64,000 nt of DNA from Sphaerulina vaccinii (Eukaryota; Ascomycota; Dothideomycetes; Mycosphaerellales; Mycosphaerellaceae), in assembly GCA_022570795.1 (NCBI GenBank), contig JAKUDP010000007.1, positions 496,001 through 560,000 on the forward strand, in the 5' to 3' direction. The translations under genes were made by a program, and so were the position numbers. Below are positions 54,295 through 64,000 of this stretch, one piece after another (the stretch's first letter is position 1; each line of letters opens with the position of its first letter). The notes under the pieces were generated by a model. The model was not told the origin of the DNA and made no database searches. It saw only the letters and a program-made list of their open reading frames with translations.

Positions 54295-55530
54295 TTAGGC
54301 TGTGCTGTCGCTAGCTTTCACTGTGTTCATGGAGGCCACTCCACTTGCTGTCCGTGTCGCAGTAGCATGTATAAGTGGCCTGCTAATCGGCTGTGACCTC
54401 AACCGCTCGACAGCTCTGTCCGACTCCCAATGCACAGTCCCGAATCTATACATCTCTCCATAAGTGCCAGGTCTGTGATCGACATCACGGAAGCCATCTT
54501 TCTTGATCACATCACCCAGAGCTGGGACACCGCCAGCCGAGTTGTGATACACCTTGTACATATGACTGTTCTCCAGCATGTCGACAATGAAAGCTTCGGC
54601 AGCACTTCGCTTTTCAATATCAGGATCATCTAGCCTCGTCGCGAAGAACTCGGCTTGCTTGTAGCCATCCTGGTCAGTCCTTAATGCTCCAAGGATACCA
54701 TTGTTGATTCCTTCAACCATGAAGCACTTCTTCTCAAAGTACTCGCGACCATTCCATCCAGTGTTGACGTCAACCAGATCCTTAGTCCGTTCAGCAACGA
54801 GCATATGTGCCACGTAATCGCTCATGGCGATAACCTGTTCAGGAGAGAACCAATTCGCCATGCCATCTGCAAGTCCGATCTCTTGCATCAAAGGCAGCTT
54901 GTGAAAGTCGTTGGTATTCGTTTTGCCCTTCCAGACTTCTTTCCAGCATAGATGCCAATTCTTGATGAACTCGGAGCCTTTCCTCGCTGCGACCATGTAG
55001 TTGCCGAAACTGCCCCATTCCTTTTTGATCTGACCTGATATGATCCATACGCCCATCTCGTAAGGTGTAGCTGGGTCTGAGAGGTGGTCCCAGAATAGTG
55101 TATCAAGATTCGTGTGCAACATGTTTCCGACGTCCATCCAGACGCCTCCGTACTTGTATAATAGAGGCAACCTAATAAGATCAGAAGCATGTTGAGCAGC
55201 GTGTTTGCCATCCATTGTCTTGTTGTTGAAGCAGTCTGGAAACCAGTCAGGCTCTACGAAGTTGTAGACGTTGTTTGGCGAGCCTTCGCACAGATCAACA
55301 ATCCGAACAGTCCAAGAAGGATCCAATTTGCGCATCCAGTTCAACACTGTGCAGCGATAGCTTGGATACATCGTGTCGAAGCCCTTGTCCCAGAACGCCC
55401 AGACATTTTTCTCTGATGTGATGGGTTGGTACGAACGTAGCTTCTCTACTAGTGCGGCCTCGTCTTTCGACTGAGTTCTGGGAACAGCCCGCAGACGAGT
55501 AGAGCATCTGGGGATCTCGAAAGTGGCCAT
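54295..55530 (-). CDS. Glycosyltransferase of the capsular-polysaccharide/GT32-like type
   Basis: The single exon from ATG 55530 encodes 411 residues. The body matches the sugar-binding DXD-region family: VWAFWDKGFDTMYPSYRCTV near the N-terminus and the signature ASDLIRLPLLYKYGGVWMDV, where the acidic residues coordinate metal and nucleotide sugar. WGSFGNYMVAARKGSEF and TGWNGREYFEK follow. There is no signal peptide or N-terminal membrane anchor, so it is cytosolic or loosely membrane bound rather than a Golgi type II enzyme. Donor and acceptor sugars are unknown. Some fungal secondary-metabolite clusters carry such proteins, but nothing ties this one to the siderophore genes. Confidence 0.82.
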   Translation of the reverse strand: MATFEIPRCSTRLRAVPRTQSKDEAALVEKLRSYQPITSEKNVWAFWDKGFDTMYPSYRCTVLNWMRKLDPSWTVRIVDLCEGSPNNVYNFVEPDWFPDCFNNKTMDGKHAAQHASDLIRLPLLYKYGGVWMDVGNMLHTNLDTLFWDHLSDPATPYEMGVWIISGQIKKEWGSFGNYMVAARKGSEFIKNWHLCWKEVWKGKTNTNDFHKLPLMQEIGLADGMANWFSPEQVIAMSDYVAHMLVAERTKDLVDVNTGWNGREYFEKKCFMVEGINNGILGALRTDQDGYKQAEFFATRLDDPDIEKRSAAEAFIVDMLENSHMYKVYHNSAGGVPALGDVIKKDGFRDVDHRPGTYGEMYRFGTVHWESDRAVERLRSQPISRPLIHATATRTASGVASMNTVKASDSTA

Positions 55531-56004
55531 TGTTGTCGTTGTGTATATGAGGCGCGTATGAGAGCGCAGTTACAGCGTGCTTTGTAGAGAAGAACAGCAA
55601 CTGCGTGCGGTGATTCAATTAGTGCGACATCGGCGATAGTGGCATAACGTTGTGCAACCAGCTGTAGACATTGGATGAGCCAGAATGAGCCATCGTGAAC
55701 TACCGCGGTCAGCCGCACTCTCGTAGAGCCAATCATCATTTCGTCTTTGGTCTAGAAGTCCTATATGACTCGAGGTCTATTGTCACGACCAGAAGCTCTG
55801 CATCATCTCGCCGTTGTTGCTTTTGGCTCTGGTATATTGGCATTGGCGTCGCGCAAGGTCTTTTCGCTCCAGAGAGTTCTCTAGACATCTTACTTGGTGT
55901 GCTTCAGAGTCTCGCGATGTTCGTATATGCGGACGACCGATCGTATGCTTCCATACTGCCTGAACGACCAGCATGCTGGCCAGAATCTCACTTGTAATCC
56001 CGGC
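55531..56004. other. Intergenic region, nothing specific seen
   Basis: This 474-bp stretch is the 5' flank of the glycosyltransferase gene and the 3' flank of the small membrane-protein gene, both minus strand. No supported ORF, repeat or regulatory match. Confidence 0.5.
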
Positions 56005-56676
56005 TTATAGCTCAGCGCTCCAAGCCAGCACAGCCGTACTCAGCACCACAAGACTGCTTCCCAAGTTCAGTGTGCTCCACTTCCTCAAGAACTGCACCGT
56101 ATTACTCTTCTCAGCCTCTCGATCTATTGGCGCATCCTCATACGGCTCTACAGGCTCTGCGTCTCCTGCGACCCGCAACAACTTCAACGCCAGGGGAGCC
56201 ATGAACCAAGCCTTCAAGATATCCACAGTCATCAATACAGCTCCAGCAGCTGCCCAGCTCTTGCCCAAAGCCGTCCCTCGAGCACGATAGGCCAACATTC
56301 CGAACGAGCCCACTGCGATCGTTTCGAGCGGTATGTTGTATACAGTGCTGAGTGAGTGAAGGCGCGCGAACTGTCGCGCAACAGCTTTGTAGGTCCCTGA
56401 GCTGCCTAGGTGCAGTCCAAAGTCGAAGGTTCTCTGCGAGTGTTGTGGGTTCGGAGTCAATCTGCCAGACTCTACTGGCGTTTGTGGTACGCTCAACGAA
56501 GTAGTACTCGTCTTTCTGCTCGATTGCTCCGTTGTAGTGATAGTTGAAGTGATTGGTCGTAAGAGAGCCGGGACGAAGAATACCGAAGTCGATAGTCCAT
56601 TGAGGCCTAGTAGTATCGTCGAAGTGTACGCAAGAGGTCGTAAGTAGGCGCCCAGCCCTGGTTCGTAGGATGCCAT
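56005..56676 (-). CDS. Small integral membrane protein, function unknown
   Basis: A single exon of 223 residues from ATG 56676. Predicted membrane segments by eye: about 12-40 (PLAYTSTILLGLNGLSTSVF), about 118-132 (IAVGSFGMLAYRA region), about 140-165 (SWAAAGAVLMTVDILKAWFM) and the C-terminus (SLVVLSTAVLAWS). A Ser/Thr-rich loop (residues 45-80) separates the first two. The segment RQFARLHSLSTVYNIPLETI resembles the Arg-Leu-His-x-x-Ser patterns of small four-helix membrane families, but I cannot name one with confidence. Intact start and stop. Location unknown. Confidence 0.65.
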   Translation of the reverse strand: MASYEPGLGAYLRPLAYTSTILLGLNGLSTSVFFVPALLRPITSTITTTEQSSRKTSTTSLSVPQTPVESGRLTPNPQHSQRTFDFGLHLGSSGTYKAVARQFARLHSLSTVYNIPLETIAVGSFGMLAYRARGTALGKSWAAAGAVLMTVDILKAWFMAPLALKLLRVAGDAEPVEPYEDAPIDREAEKSNTVQFLRKWSTLNLGSSLVVLSTAVLAWSAEL

Positions 56677-56985
56677 GGTGTGTATATATCAGTAAGAGAG
56701 GTAAATTGTGGACAAATCGAAAAGAAAGTAGGAGAAGTGGATATATATTCCGGATGGTATAGAACGCGCGTTGCTGGAGTACAGGTGGTCGCGTCTGTGG
56801 GTCGCGAATTCGAGCGGCAGTGATGTCAGAGTTTGCCGGGCATCAACACCTTCATCTTCAGCGTTCTTGTATCGACCATTATAGTCATGTCTCGTTCAGT
56901 CTGGCAGAACGTCGAATCACGAAACGGCCTAGCACTTCTCGCCCATCGTCCGTGATGCCCTATTGGAAGCACCGTATCATCGCGC

Positions 56986-57327
56986 TCAGTTCACCAGCTC
57001 GAAATGAGTCCGACAAGCGCGATCCTTGCAGGTACGATGATCAATCGCGAACCAGTAGGCTTCACACTCAGCCAGTGAACAAGTCCCTGGTACAATCTGC
57101 CATCTGCGACTCGCTCGTCGATTCAGTTCGTAGGCAGTCTTCCTCAGGCGGCCAGTAGAGAAGTTCATGACATGGTGGGATAGCAGTCTGTTCGGACAAT
57201 AATCAGAATGTGCCTTGAGAGGACATCAGGAAGAGCAGGTAGTCCACACTCACTGCGTCACCAGCAGTTGTCCGAGAAAGTCTAGTCCGAGGAATGCAAT
57301 GACAAGTGCGCCGGCTGTCATGCGCAT
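56986..57327 (-). CDS. Small two-exon protein with hydrophobic N-terminus and four cysteines
   Basis: Exon 1 (57327-57254) starts at ATG 57327. A 66-bp intron with donor GTGAGT, a CTGAT branch and acceptor AACAG leads to exon 2 (57187-56986). Splicing keeps the frame and gives 91 residues. The N-terminus MRMTAGALVIAFLGLDFLGQ is hydrophobic and could be a signal peptide or anchor. The C-terminal half has two C-x4-C pairs (CSLAEC and CKDRAC) with Trp and His residues between. The size and cysteine pattern resemble small secreted fungal proteins, but the family is unknown. The consistent splice signals are the main support; it could still be chance. Confidence 0.45.
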
Positions 57328-58184
57328 CGCTCAGGCTGTGCGAAAGTCAGCAATGTGATGAAGACTTTGATCGTGGCGTGGCATACTGAGTCGATGATTC
57401 AGGTGACTGAGCCGGCGTGCGTCTGGGTTCGCGCGTCGCTCAAACGCCTGGTTCCTGTCCTGCGGTGCATCTATGCATCTAAGAAGAAGTGATAGATGTG
57501 TGGGTGTTTGTGTGGATGTCGAGATGAAAGAAGTCGTAAAGTCAAGAAGGAAGGAGCTCTTCAGGCAGGAGCGAAAGATGGCGCCTTGGCACAACAAGAT
57601 CATACAGTTCTGGCTCACAACACACTACCGCAAATTTCGCAATTCGATTCTCGCAGTACAGAAATGACGGCGAGTATGGCGTCTCGGTATTTGCTTATTT
57701 GTGTTCTTGGAGCAAGGCTCGGTGTGATTGAAGCATGCCGTGTTGGACTGTCTGCGCTCCCGATCTGATGGGATCGTGGACGAGACTACAGGAACAATGC
57801 AACTAAGCTGAGAGAAGTATGGAAGTAATGTGGGACAAAAGGAGTGTGATAGTCATTATGCTGGGATAGAGGGCAGATGTGTCCCACCAAGACTGTGATT
57901 ACATTAATCCCAACTAACAACGATGTGCGAAAGGAAAGATACATCTCTTCTCTACCATCCCGACCCCCATACCAACCCCAAGTCCCAAGTGAATCCACAC
58001 AACGTTGAGAGATAGAGATGGATGGATGAACAACCGTGCAACCGTATAACATATGCCTTGTCTTGTCTTGGGTCTTTGCAAGCCGCAACATCTATGTCGG
58101 CCACACAATTGACCATGAAATCTTGGGCTGACTTTCCATTTGATGTTCGTGAACCGATTGCCATTTGTAAGCTGTCGTCATCCT
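57328..58184. other. Intergenic region, no gene seen
   Basis: About 850 bp between the small two-exon gene and the 3' end of the proline-rich gene. Overlapping short frames only; no repeat unit of the hairpin family. Confidence 0.5.
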
Positions 58185-61100
58185 CTAAGCAGAGGAGGCG
58201 ACATCACGCTTGAATGGCAGGCCGCCGAAGCCGCCTAGTCCACCTGCTGCTCCCGCAAGTGGAAGTGAACCTGCTGATGGGAGAGGGTCACCAAATGGGC
58301 TCGATCCTGGGACGAATGGGTTGAATGGCAAGCGACCGCCGCCAGTTCCTGGGAGAGCTGGGAACGGAGATGATGGGAGACCACCTGGGAAACCAAATGG
58401 ACTTGGTAGGCCTTGAGGCGGGAAAGGAGGAAAACCTGGGAATCCGCTGCTTGCTCCGTAACCCGGTGCAGGAGGGTAGCCAGGGAAGCCGCTGCTTGGG
58501 GAATAACCTGGAGCAGCTAATGTCAAGTTAGTAATGCCTCAACGAAGCTGCCTTGCTGCTCTTCAAGTACATACCTGGATAGCTTGGTGGTGGGTTAGGA
58601 AGGCCGTTACCATAGCCGGGTGGTGGTGGGGGAGGAAGGCCGTTGACATAGCCGCCGCCTAATTCAATGTTAGCATTGGCTCACTGTGATACGCTACATG
58701 TCTCGAGATCTATTCGATTGCGGGTGCTCGAGATGTTCTTCGTGCAAAGTCCGCATCGTTCTCCGATCTCTGCATGTCTTTACTTCTTCTTATGACGACG
58801 ACGAGCTGAGTGGCATAGTCGACACAGAAGTAATTGAAGCATGCACTCGAGCTAAAACCCCCATATGCAAAACCGCATAGATTGTGAAACGTGTGAGAGG
58901 GAAGGGACGATGACATACCCATACCTGGTGCGGTTGGAGGAGCATGTGGCAATTCCGCAGGAGGAAGAGCGCTTCCTTGGTAACCTGTTTGCAATGTCAG
59001 ACTGAATTGAGAGCAGACAATCATGAAGTCTTGTCTTACCGCTGGTTGGTGGCAGTCCCGGACCTTGACCTGGCACAGTTTGTGGGGACAGGCCATTGAT
59101 TGCGTTCTGCGAGGCTACTGCTGCTGGGTTAGAGCCTCCTGGGGAAGCAGTGAGACCGCCACCTGGATTGATTAGCAAATACATTGCGAGTCTGAAAAGT
59201 ATTGAAACATACCGACGCCAGAGCTAGGAGGAACCTGTTGACCTGTGCCGCCTGTGAGGGGTGTCTTCATGGCATCTGCAGCAGACTGTGCAGCTGGGTT
59301 CGATGGAGTGCCTGACTTGGGTGGTGGGCTCGCAGGCATTCCACTAGCCGAATTCTTCATGGCATCTGCAGCAGACTGTGCAGCTGGGTTCGATGGAGTG
59401 CCTGACTTGGGTGGTGGGCTCGCAGGCATTCCACTAGCCGAATTCTTCATAGCATCGGCGCAGGACTGGCAAGCTGGGTTCGCCGGAGTGCCTGACATCC
59501 CTATCAAGTGTGAGACATAGATTCATACACAGGCATCAATTCTCCTTACCATTTCCTTGAGGCGTAGGAAGGTTGCTGCTACCATAGCCCTGAGGCTTGA
59601 CTGGGGGCGGGGAAACAGGGTCCTTTGGCGTAGTTGGAGGCGGCAAGGCGCCGCTTCCATATCCTTGCGATGGAGGTGGCGAAGGTGGCTGCGCTACAGC
59701 ATCTTTTGGCGTAGTTGGAGGCATGGCAGACTTTGGCGGAGGCAGAGCGGAAGATCCGTATCCCTGAGGAGCGTAGCCAGCAGGCGCAGCAGCGGGCATT
59801 CCAGCAGACGCTGTGATGGCACGTCAGAGGAGTTGATAGTGAAAGTATACTAAGCGAGACATACCTTGATCAGGCACAGTTTGTGGGGGCAGGCCATTGA
59901 TTGCGTTCTGTGAGGCGACTGCTGCTGGGTTGGCATCCGTGCCAACTTGAGGCTGTCCCACTGCAGACACGAAAGGTCAGTATGAGCCGCGTTCAAGAAG
60001 GTGATCAAAGAACATACTGGGAGGTCCAGAAGCTTGCATCTGGGAAGCACCGAGAGCAGGTGCAGTAGGCATATCGCCATCAGCTGAGTTCTCATCGCGT
60101 TTGACAGGGCTGGGAAATATGTCAGTCCAAGCTTAGAACGCGGCGTTGCGAATCCTTTGAGCTTACATCAGGCCGCTGATTCCACCAGCACTACCGCCAG
60201 CACTCGACAGTGAGCTCAGAGGGCTGTTCATCTCTGCGCCAGGTGCAGAGTTGACTTGTGTACCTGGACCGTTGAACGGAGAGCCACCTCCAGGCAGAGA
60301 GTTGAGCATCTGGTTGTACATTGGTGCAGGGTATGAAGGAGCCTGTCCATAGCCACCGGCTTGAGGCGCATAGCTAGGAGGGGCCTGTCCGTAGCCGCCG
60401 GCTTGAGGATAGCTAGGAGGAGGAGGAGGCAGAGAGTTGCCATAACCTTGACCTTGAGGAGCGACAGGAGCGTGAACTGGTGGAGGCATCGCCTGCGTTC
60501 CATATCCTTGAGCCATAGGAGCTGCAGGAACTGCGAGAAATTAGCAACATTGTTATTGTAAGTTGAGAGCAAGAATCAAGTCTTGTTCCTCGAAATCTTC
60601 ATGACTTACTTCCAGCGGCCTGGCCTGGTACAGTTTGTGGAGACACACCGTTGATTGCGTTCTGTGCTGCTTGTGCTGCTGGGTTTTGGTTCGTGCCAGG
60701 ACCGCCACCGAGAGGTCCTGCTCCTAAAAACGAAGTCAGCATGAGTAGCACAGAACTGCTGTTCGAAAAGACGTACCTGGAACGGGAGCGCCTAGAGCAA
60801 GACCGGTACCGGACTGAGTAGTTGGCGGAGTCATGCCAGATGGTGGCATTCCTGAACCTGGAACGGGAGCAGGCATGGCACCAGAGCTGTATCCGCCTGC
60901 AGAAGGAGGTGGCGTCACTGGACTCTTTGGAGTCGTGGGAGGAGGCGATGGTGGAGCTGAAGGGTTGCCGTATGGAACTGGAGCAGGAGGAGTCTCACAG
61001 TTAGTGTCGTTCTTCGCCGGAGGCATCGTTGGCGGCATCTCTGGCTTCTTGGGCGTGTCAGTCGGAGGCTTTGTTGGTGGCATTGGTGGAGATGTCTCGT

Positions 61101-62832
61101 TCTTGGCCGGTGGTGCGCCGTACGATGGAGGCATCTCTGGATTCTTGGGATTCTCTGGCGACTTGGGTGTATCAGTCGGCGGCTTCGTTGATGGAGGCAT
61201 CTCTGGCTTCTTTGGTGTATCAGTCGGAGGCATCTCTGGCTTCTTGGGTGTATCAGTCGGAGGCATCTCTGGCTTCTTTGGTGTATCAGTCGGAGGCTTC
61301 GTTGGTGGCATTGGTGGAGATGTCTCGTTCTTGGCCGGTGGTGCGCCGTACGATGGAGGCATCTCTGGATTCTTGGGATTCTCTGGCGACTTGGGTGTAT
61401 CAGTCGGAGGCTTCGTTGATGGAGGCATCTCTGGCTTCTTTGGTGTATCAGTCGGAGGCTTCGTTGGTGGCATTGGTGGAGATGTCTCGTTCTTGGCCGG
61501 TGGTGCGCCGTACGATGGAGGCATCTCTGGCTGCTTGGGTGTATCAGTCGGCGGCTTCGTTGATGGAGGCATCTCTGGCTTCTTTGGTGTATCAGTCGTA
61601 GGCTTGGTAGGTGGCATTGGTGGAGAAGTCTCGTTCTTAGCTGGCGGCTTGTCATCGTAGGTCATCGGCGTGGGAGGAGGAGTGCCTCGCTTGTTGATGG
61701 TGTTGTACTGATCGGAACCGCTAGCGGCAGGCAGAGCAGCCATGGCATCTGCGATCGAAGATGGGTTACCACCCATGGCGAGGAGAGCTTGTTGAGCCAT
61801 CTTCGCTGGAGCGTTGTCTGAAGGTGGAATTGGGCCAGAGCAGGTGAAGGTTGATCCAAGAGCCTCGCCGAAGAGCTCAGCATCATCAAAGTAATCGTCA
61901 GAGTAGTCAATGTCGACACACTTGCCACCACCAGTTGGACCGACGTGAGGGCAGTGGATGTCTGGACGCACAATGGTAAGGAGCGTGTGGATAGTGCGGC
62001 AAGCAATGTTGTTACCCCAAGCCTCGTTGAAGTCTCCAAATGGCTTAGCACCGAGCTGAGCGGCGCAGTCATCGACACTGCTGAATTGCTGGTTCGCGCC
62101 AGTGCACTGCTTTTGAATTTGTGGGCAAAGCTGTTGTGTCGCGGCCTGTTGCACTTGCATGTTTGTGTAGTCGATGCCACTCGAGATCTTGACCCACTTC
62201 TGGAGGTTTGGAATCCAGGCTTGGTACTTGTCGACTTCTCCAGCGTCGTTGAAGTGGAAGAAGGCTACCTGTGATAGCACAGTTTCATCATCAGAGTGGT
62301 GTTGACGACGTCGGAGTGTTCTGTGAGGATCGTTCACCTGGGAAAGCGTGGTCCTGGGACCATCTTCCTGAAGTTGACCAGCTTCGTCGAGCTTTCCAGT
62401 GCGGAAGTAGACCAGAGACGAGGCGACATTGGGGCAGCCAGAAACGAAGTCGACAACCTCAGCCTTGTAGAATGCGGTGCTTGCAGGACTGCCTTGTGGA
62501 GTGGGTGCGAGAGCAAAGAAATACTCGATGGAGTCTTCGAAACCAGTGAAGTTGCCGACTGGCAAGACGCGACCAGTCGCGTTAGGTGCGAAGAGTCCAG
62601 GAGGAACAGCCTTGCTGCCTTGAGCGATGATTGCGGTATTAGCTGGGTAGACGGTGTAGTCGTAGATGGTTTGGATCGTCTTCAAGTTTCTGTGGTACCA
62701 TTCCGGCTGGTTGCTCTCGGAAACGGCACTGTCGCTTGCAGAGCTTGCTTGACGCGTCTTGGGGTTGTGTGGAAGTGCTGAAGCTACAGCTGTTAGACAT
62801 AACAAAGAACGAGTGACAGTCTTGGCCAACAT
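58185..62832 (-). CDS. Secreted proline-rich repeat protein with NTF2-like N-terminal domain, 12 exons
   Basis: My exon model (minus strand): 62832-62338, 62268-60777, 60723-60610, 60530-60167, 60109-60018, 59960-59865, 59810-59550, 59500-59213, 59162-59040, 58984-58919, 58658-58575, 58516-58185. Every junction has GT-AG ends and the frame closes, giving 1268 residues. The first intron (69 bp) has no stop and could be retained. The N-terminus is a signal peptide (SLLCLTAVASA). Residues 40-330 look like a fungal secreted SnoaL-type domain with several cysteines. The rest is Pro/Lys/Thr/Glu repeat, then Gly/Pro/Tyr/Ser-rich modules, several ending near dibasic KR (PVKRDEN, PFKRDVASSA). All introns between the small exons are phase 1 except one, so modules can be copied without frame loss. 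Probably a cell-surface or matrix protein; function unknown. Confidence 0.8.
59266..59500 (-). repeat. Coding tandem repeat, 90-bp unit, 2.6 copies
   Basis: Within exon 8 of the proline-rich gene, 59266-59355 and 59356-59445 are identical 90-bp units, and 59446-59500 is a diverged partial third. Each encodes 30 residues including ADAMKNSASGMPASPPPKSG. Exact identity of two copies suggests recent duplication or gene conversion. Confidence 0.9.
61036..61660 (-). repeat. Coding minisatellite, Pro/Lys/Glu-rich modules
   Basis: Inside the large exon, modules such as PPSYGAPPAKNETSPPMPP, TKPPTDTPKKPEMPP and TDTPKSPENPKNPEM recur in varied order; the first is seen near 61080, 61310 and 61470 with almost no base changes. 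The units are multiples of three bases, so length can vary without loss of frame. Confidence 0.9.
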
Positions 62833-63540
62833 GATGGCGGCTCAAGACGAATGTAGAGCAAACTAAACGAGTGTAAGTGAATGTGTCCGCAGCAGCGGTT
62901 GTGCGTGAGGAGGGGATGAGGAATCAGGAGGATTCGCTATATATCGCAGATGGAAATTCTCACTGCTAGTGGTTCGCTTCAGCGTTACCTCATCATGCTT
63001 GAGGGTTTATGCAGAAATTAAGATTACTCTCCTGAAGTTCAAGGCGTGCCACGCGGTCTGCCGTATTGCAGAACCCGGAGAAGATGCTGGACTCCCAAGC
63101 AGACGGCAGACCCCGTACAGAGCAAAGGTAGATCATTATCGATACACGAGCAGTCCTTGTACATCTTGGTAGTTCTCCTTGGTCCCGAATGGTGTAATAC
63201 AAGGATCTGAGGCGACGTAAGGCTTCGCTGCACAGCTGTTGGTTCTAGCGTTGTACTCGCGAGCTTCGGTCATACTGCACTCCAGCAGTGGAATGACGCA
63301 GTGATAATATCGTGGCCGCGAAATCGATGCCAGTTTGCGTCTCGCACGTCGAGTTCGCAGTCATGACGGCGAGATCAACAATGCCCCGATACAGCGACTG
63401 CACTTGAGCGCGAGGTGTGGAGTTCTGAAGTTCGTGTTTTCGAACAGTCCCGGTCTGTCAAATCTCAGACTAGCAGGAGTATCGATGACATCCAAGGTTT
63501 CTAGCTTTCGTGCAAACCAGGTTGCAGCTTCACGAAACAC
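62833..63540. other. 5' flank of the proline-rich gene
   Basis: Upstream region with TATATATC-like sequence near 62938-62945, about 105 bp before the ATG, a plausible core promoter. No other supported feature up to about 63.36 kb, where possible coding of the next gene may begin. Confidence 0.4.
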
Positions 63541-64000
63541 ATCAGATTTGTAAAGAACATGTGCCAAAATTCTCCGCATAGGGAGCAGCATCTCTCCTGT
63601 TATCATTCTGACTGACCTGCGCAAGAAATTTGGCAGAATTGGGTCTCTCAGTTTGGTCGGTGGTGCATATACCAGCGCAAGAGGTGAGGTTGCGAGTAGC
63701 GGCGGGAAGAGGTTTAAGCTTCTCCAAAAGATCTACATCCTTGCTGGGGCTGCAACTCCGCTTCCTGTTCCTGATCTCCCTTGCAAGGGTATCCGGCATT
63801 TGAAAAAGCACGTGCGAACACTGTCGCCACGAATAGCTCGAATTGGTCGATCACATCATCCATGCTTTCGACCTCATCTTGGCTCAAGTCGTACTTGTTG
63901 GAACAAATCCCATCGCGTATTCAAGCAATCTCGTACGTCGCTCGCGCCAGGAACGAGTATCATTGGGCGCGAGAAACTCCGTCAATGCCAGAGGAGCGGT
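63361..64000 (-). other. Possible exons of a minus-strand gene cut by the window edge
   Basis: Several minus-strand stretches read like protein: SNKYDLSQDEVESMDDVIDQ followed by FELFVATVFARAFSNAGYP (about 63805-63915), and RRILAHVLYKSDVFREAATW followed by FARKLETLDVIDTPASLRFD (about 63475-63590). They lie in different frames, and I could not find convincing splice sites to join them. The gene, if real, begins beyond the right edge. Family not recognised; it may be a decayed gene. Confidence 0.3.

Noticed and set aside
61036..61660. CRISPR-like or satellite array
   Set aside because: The repeats keep a reading frame, encode Pro/Lys/Glu-rich modules and lie inside a gene with a signal peptide; unit lengths vary by multiples of three.
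60833..61660. A 275-codon plus-strand Gly/Phe-rich ORF
   Set aside because: It is the antisense reading of the Pro-rich repeats; the minus-strand frame has the signal peptide, conserved head and consistent introns.

Overview
The window looks like nuclear DNA of a filamentous ascomycete, most likely a Dothideomycete. The evidence is short GT-AG introns of about 50-80 bp, dense genes on both strands, fungal families throughout (Crh cell-wall transglycosylase, GARP subunit Vps51, Rmi1, SurE-like phosphatase, hybrid histidine kinase, LIP-type lipase), and a hydroxamate siderophore gene set. The species cannot be named from sequence alone.

Layout. At 0-15.8 kb lie housekeeping and conserved genes: a truncated Crh/GH16 gene, VPS51 and RMI1 head to head, a small unknown protein, a secreted SurE-like phosphatase, an F-box protein with an in-frame stop, a J-domain protein and a large hybrid histidine kinase. 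At 15.8-24 kb lie a secreted lipase, an NTF2-like protein and a cytochrome P450. Three tail-to-tail intergenic gaps (about 6.0-7.2, 16.1-17.5 and 20.6-21.4 kb) are filled with copies of one noncoding repeat of about 220-255 bp. It carries two small hairpins whose stems are kept by paired changes.

At 24-53.2 kb lies a siderophore cluster. It contains a SidC/NPS2-type NRPS (three A domains; A-T-C x3 then T-C-T-C), a SidI-like acyl-CoA ligase ending ARL, a divergent SidA-like flavin N-monooxygenase, a MaoC-type hydratase ending SKL, a SidF-like acyltransferase ending SKL, and a full-length ABCB transporter. Three exact matches to the SreA-type GATA consensus ATCWGATAA lie between the NRPS and the SidI-like gene, one inside a perfect 31-bp palindrome. 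Together the genes suggest that mevalonate is activated and dehydrated in the peroxisome, transferred to N5-hydroxyornithine, and assembled into a ferrichrome-type peptide carrying anhydromevalonyl groups. The NRPS frame is broken in its third C domain, where about 26 codons plus one base are missing, so the cluster may be inactive in this strain or the assembly may be wrong.

At 53.2-64 kb lie a CCCH zinc-finger protein, a DXD-type glycosyltransferase, a small membrane protein, a small two-exon cysteine-containing protein, and a 12-exon secreted proline-rich protein with internally duplicated exons. A possible gene fragment lies at the right edge.
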